A program made the position numbers and the translations under genes. From Bacillota bacterium (lineage in GTDB: Bacteria > Bacillota > Clostridia > DSM-8532): a stretch of DNA of 8,142 nt. Location: assembly GCA_023446675.1 (NCBI GenBank), contig JAEXPO010000498.1, positions 1 through 8,142 of the forward strand. Direction: 5' to 3'. Each line of letters begins with the position of its first letter. The stretch's first letter is position 1. Positions 1 to 5,750 of this stretch are shown one piece after another. The notes under the pieces were generated by a model. The model saw only the letters and a program-made list of their open reading frames with translations, searched no databases and was not told where the DNA came from.

Positions 1-35
1 TTTATTTCCCGGGTAATTTGGCTTGCTGCATCCAT
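1..35 (-). CDS. Start of an unidentified gene, cut by the window edge
   Basis: An ATG at 35-33 opens a frame that stays open to the window edge and reads MDAASQITREI plus a partial codon. An AGGA Shine-Dalgarno core sits 6 bases upstream of the ATG (GAGGAAT at 46-40), which is good spacing and the main support for a real start. A second ATG at 31-29 is in another frame. The gene would begin 77 bases after the stop of the methyltransferase gene and on the same strand. Eleven residues are too few to assign a family, so no function is proposed. Confidence 0.5.
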   Translation of the reverse strand, partial: MDAASQITREI

Positions 36-39
36 GGCT

Positions 40-46
40 ATTCCTC
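40..46 (-). promoter_or_regulatory. Ribosome binding site of the gene at the window edge
   Basis: The minus strand reads GAGGAAT, with the AGGA core 6 bases before the ATG at 35. This site is what makes the truncated frame at 35-1 believable. Confidence 0.5.
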
Positions 47-65
47 GCTTTCAATTTTCAGTTTT

Positions 66-73
66 ATTTTATA
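66..73 (-). promoter_or_regulatory. Possible -10 element (TATAAAAT) upstream of the edge gene
   Basis: The minus strand reads TATAAAAT in an AT-rich stretch about 20 bases before the ribosome binding site at 46-40, a suitable place for a -10 box serving the gene at 35. I find no convincing -35 hexamer 16-18 bases upstream: the sequence there is close to AGTACT. It is therefore a weak promoter candidate only. No clear intrinsic terminator separates the methyltransferase stop from this point, so read-through is also possible. Confidence 0.25.
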
Positions 74-112
74 CAAAGTAAGCTATTTGCAGTACTCCTG
101 CCCTTTATCCTC

Positions 113-946
113 TTATCCCTTCACTCGCTGCCTTTGAGCTTCATAAAGCAGGACTGTCGCGGCGCAGGCCACATTGAAGGAGGAGGCCGAGCTGTCCTGG
201 GCCATGGGAATGGAAGCCAGTACATCACTCATTTCAGAAAGATTTCGGCTGAGCCCGTCTGTTTCATTGCCTATTAAAAAAAGCAGGGGGCCTTTAAGCT
301 CCAGATCAAAGAGGCTTTTGGAGCCGTGAGCAGACGTTCCCACCACGGTAAAGCCAGGATAGCGGCTTTTTTGAGCCTCAATCCATTGTGCAACGGCGGC
401 ACTTTCCTCAATACGGACAAAGGGCAACTTAAAAAAGGAGCCCATGGAGGCTGAAACCACCTCCGGATCATAGAAATCCACCCCATGCCCCGTCACAATA
501 AGCCCTTTTACTCCCAGCCCGTCACAGGAACGGATGATGGTACCCAGATTCCCCTTGTTGGAGGGCCTGTCAAAGAGAATATAGACAGGATTGTCTGAAT
601 CCGGCAAAGGGCTTAGAATATCCGGATTGTTCTCCCTCATTTTAATTACGGCCATAAGCTCGGAGGTATCCTCCTTATTGCTTAAATCAGCCATAAGTCC
701 TTTGGCAAGGCCATAATTCATGTCTGATTTGCAGGCTTCAAGAATTCCTGAGGCCCAATGTGAAAGAGGTGTCTCAAAGGAGTAAATAAAGGACTCCACA
801 GTCCACTTGTTTTTAATGGCTTCATTTACATTTCGGACCCCCTCAACCAAAAAGGTGCCCATGCGGTACCTTTTATTCCGGTTGGTTTTCATTACCTCAA
901 ACCGCTGATAATCGGCGTTTTTTGAGTAAATTCTTCGTTCCTTCAT
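113..946 (-). CDS. TrmH/SpoU-family RNA 2'-O-ribose methyltransferase
   Basis: A 277-residue protein of the SPOUT (trefoil-knot) superfamily, which transfers a methyl group from S-adenosylmethionine to a ribose 2'-OH of tRNA or rRNA in the cytoplasm. All three SpoU motifs are visible: motif 1 NKGNLGTIIRS at about 130-140 with the catalytic-type Arg139; motif 2 LFLIGNETDGLS at about 222-233; motif 3 from IPM (246-248) through SSFNVACAA (255-263) to LLYE. The N-terminal ~110 residues have the basic, EGVRNV-containing layout of the substrate-binding domain found in TrmH/RlmB-like enzymes. The start is fixed by AGGGAG 5 bases before the ATG and by an in-frame TGA six codons upstream. It follows ricT after a 225-base gap, so it may have its own transcript. 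The family is clear, but the target nucleotide cannot be read from sequence, so no symbol is given. Confidence 0.9.
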   Translation of the reverse strand: MKERRIYSKNADYQRFEVMKTNRNKRYRMGTFLVEGVRNVNEAIKNKWTVESFIYSFETPLSHWASGILEACKSDMNYGLAKGLMADLSNKEDTSELMAVIKMRENNPDILSPLPDSDNPVYILFDRPSNKGNLGTIIRSCDGLGVKGLIVTGHGVDFYDPEVVSASMGSFFKLPFVRIEESAAVAQWIEAQKSRYPGFTVVGTSAHGSKSLFDLELKGPLLFLIGNETDGLSRNLSEMSDVLASIPMAQDSSASSFNVACAATVLLYEAQRQRVKG

Positions 947-1003
947 GCTATCTCCCTTTTGTCACCAACTGTTAAGAGGTGAACGCTTCTGTAAATCAAA
1001 AGC

Positions 1004-1057
1004 TCAGGGGCCTCTAACCCCCTCCCTTTCAGCCGGATTTGCTTTTGCAAAGAGCTG
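1004..1057 (-). repeat. Two-hairpin structured element, possible dispersed intergenic repeat
   Basis: Two stem-loops lie side by side on the minus strand in the ricT-methyltransferase gap. The first (1057-1030) pairs CAGC with GCTG and TTTGC with GCAAA around an AAAA loop, with a small internal loop between the stems. The second (1023-1006) pairs AGGGG with CCCCT around an 8-base loop and is followed by GAGCTTTTGATTT, a weak T-rich tail. Compact hairpin pairs like this in an otherwise gene-free gap are typical of REP-like or other intergenic repeats, but a leader or terminator role is equally possible. No second copy lies in this window, so calling it a repeat is inference. Confidence 0.3.
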
Positions 1058-1062
1058 CCGGT

Positions 1063-1105
1063 AAAAGACAACCCGCCTGCCTGCCTTTCCGGGGAAAAAG
1101 CGGGT
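1063..1105 (-). terminator. Candidate Rho-independent terminator after ricT
   Basis: On the minus strand, ACCCGC (1105-1100) can pair with GCGGGT (1076-1071), and the 3' arm is followed by TGTCTTTT, a moderate T tract. A second, overlapping hairpin starting at the GC of the 5' arm (GCTTTTTC/GGAAAGGC, loop CCC, two G-T pairs) is an alternative fold. The site lies about 66 bases past the ricT stop, a reasonable position for the end of the polyamine-tmk-ricT transcript. The interrupted T tract and long loop keep confidence modest. Confidence 0.4.
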
Positions 1106-1171
1106 AGCGGGTATCGTCAAAAGCTGTGCCTGCGGAAAGGTTCTTTGTAAACTTACCGTTTCACAAGGCTG

Positions 1172-2044
1172 CTAGTCCTCAAGGCCCTTAAGCTCATCAG
1201 GAAGCCTGTCCTCCTGATCCGCTCTTCGCGTGCCATCCTTCAGCACCCGGATAGTGTTTACATGGTATTCCTGAATGTCGGTCCCCTGCTCACTGTCAAG
1301 CTTAACCTTGACCCTCTCTTTCAGAAGGCAGATGGAAACCACCGTTCCGGGGCCCTGTGGGGTTTGAACAACCGCCTCCACCTTAGGCATTTTCTTAAGA
1401 AGGTATTCATAGGTATCCTGCTCATATTTAAGGCAGCACATGAGTCTGCCGCAGGTCCCGGATATTTTTGTGGGATTAAGGGACAGGGATTGCTCCTTAG
1501 CCATTTTTATGGATACAGGATGAAATTCGGACAAGTGGGTGCTGCAGCAAAGAGTTCTGCCGCAGGCTCCGATTGCCCCCATCATTTTAGCCTCATCCCG
1601 AACACCAATTTGTCTCAGCTCGATACGGGTACGGAATACGGAGGCCAGATCCTTTACCAGCTCACGAAAATCAACACGGCCGTCGGCTGTGAAGTAAAAA
1701 AGCACCTTATTATTGTCAAAGGTATATTCCACATCAATAAGCTTCATTTCAAGCCCATGCTTTTTAATTTTTTCCAGGCAGATGCGAAAAGCCTCCTGTT
1801 CCTTTTCACGGTTTTCCTCAACATGCCTGATATCCTCTTCGTTGGCCTTGCGGATAACATTTTTTAAAGGGGCGACAACCTCATTGTCGGTCACCTCATG
1901 ATTGGGCACCACAACTTCACCGCATTCGATGCCCCGTGCTGTCTCTACAATGGCTTTTTCATTTTTTTTAAAGACAAAATCGCAGGGATCGAAGTAATAT
2001 ATTTTACCTGCAGTCCGAAAACGGACTCCGACAACATTAACCAT
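1172..2044 (-). CDS. ricT: RicT (YaaT), PSP1-domain Fe-S regulatory protein
   Basis: A 290-residue PSP1-domain protein, close to the 275 residues of B. subtilis YaaT/RicT. In B. subtilis it joins RicA (YmcA) and RicF (YlbF) in an Fe-S-carrying complex that influences RNase Y-dependent mRNA maturation, sporulation, competence and biofilm formation. The signature cysteines are intact: CGRTLCC at 161-167 and CGRLMCC at 198-204, giving Cys161, 166, 167, 198, 203 and 204, with extra cysteines at 21, 41 and 89. A charged, probably helical stretch at about 66-95 precedes the PSP1 core. The ATG has a strong GGAGTGAT site 8 bases upstream. The gene is 23 bases after holB, in the same order as B. subtilis holB-yaaT, and is probably co-transcribed with it. 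The partners RicA and RicF are not in this window. Confidence 0.93.
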   Translation of the reverse strand: MVNVVGVRFRTAGKIYYFDPCDFVFKKNEKAIVETARGIECGEVVVPNHEVTDNEVVAPLKNVIRKANEEDIRHVEENREKEQEAFRICLEKIKKHGLEMKLIDVEYTFDNNKVLFYFTADGRVDFRELVKDLASVFRTRIELRQIGVRDEAKMMGAIGACGRTLCCSTHLSEFHPVSIKMAKEQSLSLNPTKISGTCGRLMCCLKYEQDTYEYLLKKMPKVEAVVQTPQGPGTVVSICLLKERVKVKLDSEQGTDIQEYHVNTIRVLKDGTRRADQEDRLPDELKGLED

Positions 2045-2067
2045 TTATTTATCACTCCAGTTATATT

Positions 2068-3036
2068 TTAGGAAATAAGGGTTACCATATCGACGGCCAG
2101 CTGGTAATTAAGGTTATGTTTTAAATTGTTTCTCATGATTTCCAGTCTGTCGATATAATTGGCAAGCTCTATTCTATCATGTTTTTTTATATACTCCAAG
2201 AGTTTCCCTTTTTTATCCGGGTTAATAAGCCGTATCTCCTCGCTGCACAACAACAGCATCGCATCCCGGTACACCGACATCAATATATCCAGTGCCTGAT
2301 TGCAGGCCTGTTTGTTCTTCGACAGATACAGATTAAGCTCCGCCTTTGACGCTGCATTGCTCTCTGCTGCAAAAACAAAGTCCATTACCTGCCGCCGTGT
2401 TTCCTCAAAGCCGCTGTCCGCCAAAAATTCAACCGCCTTTCCGGGAATTCCCCCGGAATAGGTCAGGGCATACTCACGGCCTTGAAAGAAAATACCGCCG
2501 CGCTTCAGTACCTCCTTAAGCTCCTCCTCCCTGTAGGGCGTCAAGGTTAAGTGGACAAGCCTTGAGCGAACGGTAGACAAAAGGGAGCTGTAAAGAGCGG
2601 TGGTAATGAAAATAACCCCATAGGAAGGGGGCTCCTCAAGGGTTTTTAAAAGGCAGTTCTGAGCGGCGGGAGTCATTCTTTCTCCGTCCTCAATAACATA
2701 AACCTTGCGGCCAAAGGCCGGTTTTGTTGCGATATCATCTATTAATGCCCTGATTTGCTCAATCCCGATTTTCTGGGTTAAAGCAGAGACCTGCATGTAA
2801 TTGGGATTGGAGTCCATTTCAAAGCTGCGGCAGCTGCGGCACACGCCGCAGGGAGGCTTTGCAGTCTCACCCGTACATAAAAGCATTTTTGCAAAAGCCC
2901 GGGCCAGCGTAAGCTTTCCAACGCCGTCAGGCCCGCACAGTGCGTAGGCATGGGCCATGGCCCCGCTTTGGTATAACTCGGTAAAACGGTTTATAAGGGC
3001 CTCCTGGCCGATAAACCCATTCCATTCCGAAAGCAT
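2068..3036 (-). CDS. holB: DNA polymerase III delta' subunit (clamp loader)
   Basis: A 322-residue AAA+ clamp-loader subunit that helps load the sliding clamp on DNA. HAYALCGPDGVGK places a Walker A-like loop at 35-43, with Leu42 after Lys41 where an active ATPase has Thr or Ser. B. subtilis delta' also has GKL, so this looks family-typical and suggests a non-hydrolysing stator role. A zinc module is formed by Cys54, 63, 66 and 69. LLKTLEEPP at 129-137 is the conserved sensor-region motif of DnaX/HolB proteins. The usual SRC motif appears as SRL at 158-160. The C-terminal third is the helical collar domain. The ATG directly follows an in-frame TAA, so no longer start is possible; AAAGGA lies about 7 bases upstream. 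It sits between yaaR and ricT, as in B. subtilis. Confidence 0.93.
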   Translation of the reverse strand: MLSEWNGFIGQEALINRFTELYQSGAMAHAYALCGPDGVGKLTLARAFAKMLLCTGETAKPPCGVCRSCRSFEMDSNPNYMQVSALTQKIGIEQIRALIDDIATKPAFGRKVYVIEDGERMTPAAQNCLLKTLEEPPSYGVIFITTALYSSLLSTVRSRLVHLTLTPYREEELKEVLKRGGIFFQGREYALTYSGGIPGKAVEFLADSGFEETRRQVMDFVFAAESNAASKAELNLYLSKNKQACNQALDILMSVYRDAMLLLCSEEIRLINPDKKGKLLEYIKKHDRIELANYIDRLEIMRNNLKHNLNYQLAVDMVTLIS

Positions 3037-3068
3037 TTAATTTTCCTTTCCGACTTTTATGCCTGAAA

Positions 3069-3083
3069 GCGGGCTGTTCCCGC
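3069..3083 (-). other. Short GC hairpin in the yaaR-holB gap
   Basis: The 113-base gap between yaaR and holB contains the perfect 5-bp stem GCGGG/CCCGC around loop AACAG on the minus strand. No T tract follows, so it is unlikely to be an intrinsic terminator. It may be a processing or translation-modulating element, or have no function. Nothing else convincing is present in this gap apart from the holB ribosome binding site at its end. Confidence 0.25.
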
Positions 3084-3149
3084 AACCTAATAGATTAAAG
3101 GGGCCTGCAAACAGCATATTTTTAATTGCCGCTTCCAATCTATACGGCA

Positions 3150-3611
3150 CTAAAGAACAAGATCCAGTACCAAGCCCCGAATATCCTCTATTTTACCCAG
3201 AATTTCAAGATGATCCTGCTCGGTGCTGAGAACAGATTTTGTGAGAGACTCCAGTTTTTCATTAATGGTTTTTACAGTAGCAAAAACCCTGTGCCTGCCT
3301 CTTCTGTCCAGAAAGCTCTCCTTGGAGAATTTACTGGTTCCCTTCACCGCTTCATCCAGAAATTCCATAATCAGCCTTTTATAAGCCTTTAACTCACTGA
3401 TGTCTACATGAGCCGACAGCTTTTTTCCCTGTTCGGCAATTTGCTTGGCCTTTTTCTGAAGCTCCTCTTCCTGATTATCCTTTAAATTGCGGCCCAGCTG
3501 ATTGCCAAATTGGGAATGGCTTAGATCTCTTACCCGCCCCGCACTTCTGTCAACGCCAGGGGTGATGCGCTGAGGCTTTCCTCTGGAATTGCTGTCTACC
3601 TTTATACCCAT
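3150..3611 (-). CDS. yaaR: YaaR family protein (DUF327)
   Basis: A 153-residue soluble protein similar in length to B. subtilis YaaR (about 146 residues), whose function is not established. The first ~45 residues are basic and look disordered. A charged helix rich in Glu, Lys and Gln follows at about 45-65. The conserved DUF327 core then runs through a YKRLIMEFLDEAV-type segment, an F-x2-E-x-F segment, GRHRVFATV, and a C-terminal helix ending in IRGLVLDL. No signal peptide or membrane segment is visible. The ATG has AGGGGG about 8 bases upstream. It lies 55 bases after tmk and 113 bases before holB. In B. subtilis yaaQ sits just before yaaR, but here that gene is missing. The family call rests on the core motifs plus synteny. 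Confidence 0.88.
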   Translation of the reverse strand: MGIKVDSNSRGKPQRITPGVDRSAGRVRDLSHSQFGNQLGRNLKDNQEEELQKKAKQIAEQGKKLSAHVDISELKAYKRLIMEFLDEAVKGTSKFSKESFLDRRGRHRVFATVKTINEKLESLTKSVLSTEQDHLEILGKIEDIRGLVLDLVL

Positions 3612-3635
3612 TTTAAGTGCCCCCTTTTTCCGGTA

Positions 3636-3664
3636 TTACCTGTTAATATCCGTAAGAACAGTAA
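3636..3664 (-). repeat. Imperfect inverted repeat between tmk and yaaR
   Basis: TTACTGTT (3664-3657) is the inverted complement of AACAGGTAA (3644-3636) except for one bulged base, with a 12-base loop. It lies just after the tmk stop and ahead of the yaaR ribosome binding site. There is no T tract, so it is not a classical terminator. It may be an RNA processing or stability hairpin, or a scar where yaaQ sits in related genomes. Confidence 0.25.
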
Positions 3665-3666
3665 GT

Positions 3667-4305
3667 CTACGGCATCCTTTTAGCCAGGAATTCTTCCATA
3701 TGGCTCCGGATTTGCTTAAAAACATCCTCCGGATTCTCATTAACATGAATCCGTTTTATTCTTTCAGGGTATTTATCGGCAATAAGGCTGTATCCTCCGT
3801 AGACCTTGCGATGAAATTCCATTTCCTCACGTTCAATGCGATCGGCCTCCTGTCCTGTGGCATCCCGCCTTTTCATGGCAGTATCCGCGTCCACGTCCAT
3901 AAAAAAGGTAAGATCCGGCAGGCAATCTACTATGGCAGGCGCGTTGACCGCTATAACCGTGTCCAGTCCCAGACCTCGTCCAATGCCCTGGTAAGCATAG
4001 GAGGAATCCACAAATCGATCGCAGATGACAGCCTTGCCCTCGGCCTTCCGTGGCTTTATAACCGTGTGCACAAGCTGAGCCCTGGATGCGGCATATAAAA
4101 GCATTTCCGCAGCGGCGCACATTTCTTCATTTTCCTTGTCCAGCACCAGATTTCTAATTTTTTCCCCGATAGGCGTACCTCCGGGTTCCCTCAGATGGCA
4201 GACCTCCATCCCCCTGGCCTTTAAATACTCCGTAAGCTTTAATATCTGGGTAGTCTTACCCGAACCGTCATTGCCCTCAAAGGTAATAAATAGCCCTTTT
4301 GTCAA
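3667..4305 (-). CDS. tmk: Thymidylate (dTMP) kinase
   Basis: A 212-residue cytosolic enzyme that phosphorylates dTMP to dTDP with ATP, an essential step to dTTP. The P-loop is GNDGSGKT at 11-18. REPGGT at 39-44 is part of the dTMP site, and DRF at 96-98 followed by SSYAYQG is the DR(Y/F) motif. A LID region at about 145-158 (KRRDATGQEADRIE) carries basic residues, as in the bacterial-type enzyme, and the P-loop has no Arg of the yeast/human kind. Length is normal for the family. The start codon is TTG, overlapping the decarboxylase stop as TTGA. An in-frame TGA three codons upstream rules out an earlier start, and a GGAGTGA site sits 9 bases before the GGAG-to-TTG gap closes. Translation is therefore likely coupled to the decarboxylase gene. 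Confidence 0.96.
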   Translation of the reverse strand: MTKGLFITFEGNDGSGKTTQILKLTEYLKARGMEVCHLREPGGTPIGEKIRNLVLDKENEEMCAAAEMLLYAASRAQLVHTVIKPRKAEGKAVICDRFVDSSYAYQGIGRGLGLDTVIAVNAPAIVDCLPDLTFFMDVDADTAMKRRDATGQEADRIEREEMEFHRKVYGGYSLIADKYPERIKRIHVNENPEDVFKQIRSHMEEFLAKRMP

Positions 4306-5747
4306 TCTGCTTCACTCCAAATGCTTATTTTGCCGTTCTTTACTCCGTGGACGGTTCCCCCCATTTTCAGGAGAGCCTCCAGATAATTTACCGCTTCCCT
4401 GCTTATTCTTTCTCCCGGGTATATAAGCGGGATTCCCGGCGGGTAGGGTACCAGCGCTTGTCCGCACACCGCACCTTCCCCGCTTGAAAGGCTAACCGTT
4501 CGGGTCCTTCCCCATAAAGCCTTCCATAAGGGGATAACCCTTTCAGGCTCCGGCGGCAAGGGAAGACTTAACGACTCCCGGAAGGTCCCCAGGCCCTTCG
4601 TCTTGAAATCCGGCGAAGATTCCAGCTTTTCCAGAGCTTTTTCAAGCCTGATAAAATCCTCTTGCCGGTGAAAAGGGGTTGTAATAAGCACCACATGCTC
4701 CGGATCAGCCATTTCGGATACAACTCCCGTTTCACGTCTTAACAGGGCTTCAGCCTGGAAGCCGTCCCTGCCTGTTCCGGAAACAGAAATGACCAGACGG
4801 GTAGGGTCCGACTCTACCCTTTCACTTCTGACTTCAGCACGTTTTATGCCTTTCCTTTGAGAAAGCCTTTGGTCAAATTGGTCAAGGCTTTCCAAAAGAT
4901 TATCATAAAGCTCCTCCCCTTTATTTTCCATGAAAGATCTGGCCGTGTCAATGGACGCCATTAAAACATAGGAAGGACTGGTGGTTTGATACATGGAAAC
5001 AGAGGCCGCAAGCCTTCCTTGTGATACCAGGCTGCCCTTGCGCCTGTGTACCAGGGCGGTTTGGGTAAGTGCGGGCAGTGTCTTGTGAAGGCTTTGAACA
5101 CAGACATCGGCTCCCTGCTCCATAGCCGTTTCAGGCAATCGGGGGTGAAAAATAAAATGAGCTCCGTGGGCTTCGTCCACCAAAAGGGGAATGCCGTGTT
5201 GATGACAGCTTTCAGCTATTTTTTTCAAATTCGGCGCTGCCCCGTAATAATTGGGACGGGTAAGCAGCACCCCTCTGGCATCCGGATGCTTCTGGAGCGC
5301 TTCCCTTACTTCCTCCTCCCCCACGCCCGCAGGCAGGCCGGAGGCATTATTTCGGCGCGGCTTTACAAATACCGGTTCCCCCTGAACAAGTGCCAGCCCA
5401 TAAAGCACGGAACGGTGGCAATCCCTGTCTATAATAAGCTTGTCCCCCGGGCCTGCCACAGCCCGGATCATTGCGTAGACTCCTGAGGTGGAGCCATTGA
5501 CCAAAAAAAAGCTCTCTTCGGCACCAAAAGCCCGGGCTGCAAGGGCCTGGGCTTTTTCTATTATGCCGTCGGGAGAATGAAGGCAGTCGGCACCCGGAAT
5601 TTCGGTGATATCCAGGCTTCCCGCCTCAGTAAGCTCCGGAGGAAGCCCCCGTCCCATCACATGTCCGGGCATATGAAATGGAAGGGGCTTTTCCGAACGA
5701 TATTTTTTCAGCATTTGATAAAGTGGTGCGTCTTCATATAAGGACAT
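4302..5747 (-). CDS. Orn/Lys/Arg decarboxylase family protein (YaaO/SpeA-like)
   Basis: A 481-residue PLP-dependent fold-type I enzyme of the short Firmicutes class (about 480-490 residues), lacking the N-terminal wing domain of the ~710-750-residue E. coli inducible decarboxylases. It should decarboxylate arginine, lysine or ornithine to agmatine, cadaverine or putrescine. HMPGH lies at 25-29, NGSTSG at 84-89 forms the phosphate-binding loop, His111 is in the ring-stacking position, Asp191 in DEAHGAH binds the pyridine nitrogen, and SLHKT at 219-223 holds the Schiff-base Lys222. The C-terminal PYPPGIP segment is also conserved. It lies 3 bases after potD and overlaps tmk by 4 bases; B. subtilis yaaO is likewise next to tmk. 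Only a weak GGTGGA precedes the ATG, suggesting coupling to potD. The substrate cannot be told from sequence, so no symbol is given. Confidence 0.9.
   Translation of the reverse strand: MSLYEDAPLYQMLKKYRSEKPLPFHMPGHVMGRGLPPELTEAGSLDITEIPGADCLHSPDGIIEKAQALAARAFGAEESFFLVNGSTSGVYAMIRAVAGPGDKLIIDRDCHRSVLYGLALVQGEPVFVKPRRNNASGLPAGVGEEEVREALQKHPDARGVLLTRPNYYGAAPNLKKIAESCHQHGIPLLVDEAHGAHFIFHPRLPETAMEQGADVCVQSLHKTLPALTQTALVHRRKGSLVSQGRLAASVSMYQTTSPSYVLMASIDTARSFMENKGEELYDNLLESLDQFDQRLSQRKGIKRAEVRSERVESDPTRLVISVSGTGRDGFQAEALLRRETGVVSEMADPEHVVLITTPFHRQEDFIRLEKALEKLESSPDFKTKGLGTFRESLSLPLPPEPERVIPLWKALWGRTRTVSLSSGEGAVCGQALVPYPPGIPLIYPGERISREAVNYLEALLKMGGTVHGVKNGKISIWSEAD
4312..4318 (-). promoter_or_regulatory. 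Ribosome binding site that fixes the TTG start of tmk
   Basis: The minus strand reads GGAGTGA, ending 6 bases before the TTG at 4305 (9 bases from the GGAG core). It lies inside the last codons of the decarboxylase gene. Together with the in-frame TGA upstream and the absence of an ATG before the P-loop, it decides the non-ATG start. Confidence 0.7.
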
Positions 5748-5750
5748 GGT

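Noticed and set aside
1004..1120. 38-codon TTG-start frame on the minus strand in the ricT-methyltransferase gap
   Set aside because: It lacks a ribosome binding site and an ATG, and its sequence is accounted for by strong hairpins; treated as part of the structured element.
1262..1867. Plus-strand open frame of 201 codons opposite ricT
   Set aside because: It is antisense to the conserved PSP1 core of RicT and has no recognisable domain or convincing ribosome binding site.
3056..3085. Possible holB promoter (TTGCGG, 18-base spacer, CATAAA) on the minus strand
   Set aside because: Only three of six -35 bases match, the -35 overlaps a hairpin arm, and holB fits the upstream operon; not strong enough to annotate.
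3037..3117. 26-codon frame on the minus strand (MLFAGPFNLL...) ending directly before holB
   Set aside because: It has no ribosome binding site at a useful distance, is very short, and resembles nothing known; the TAA-ATG junction with holB is probably chance.
3589..4098. Plus-strand open frame of 169 codons opposite tmk and the yaaR start
   Set aside because: It is antisense to the catalytic part of thymidylate kinase, and the translated product resembles no family.
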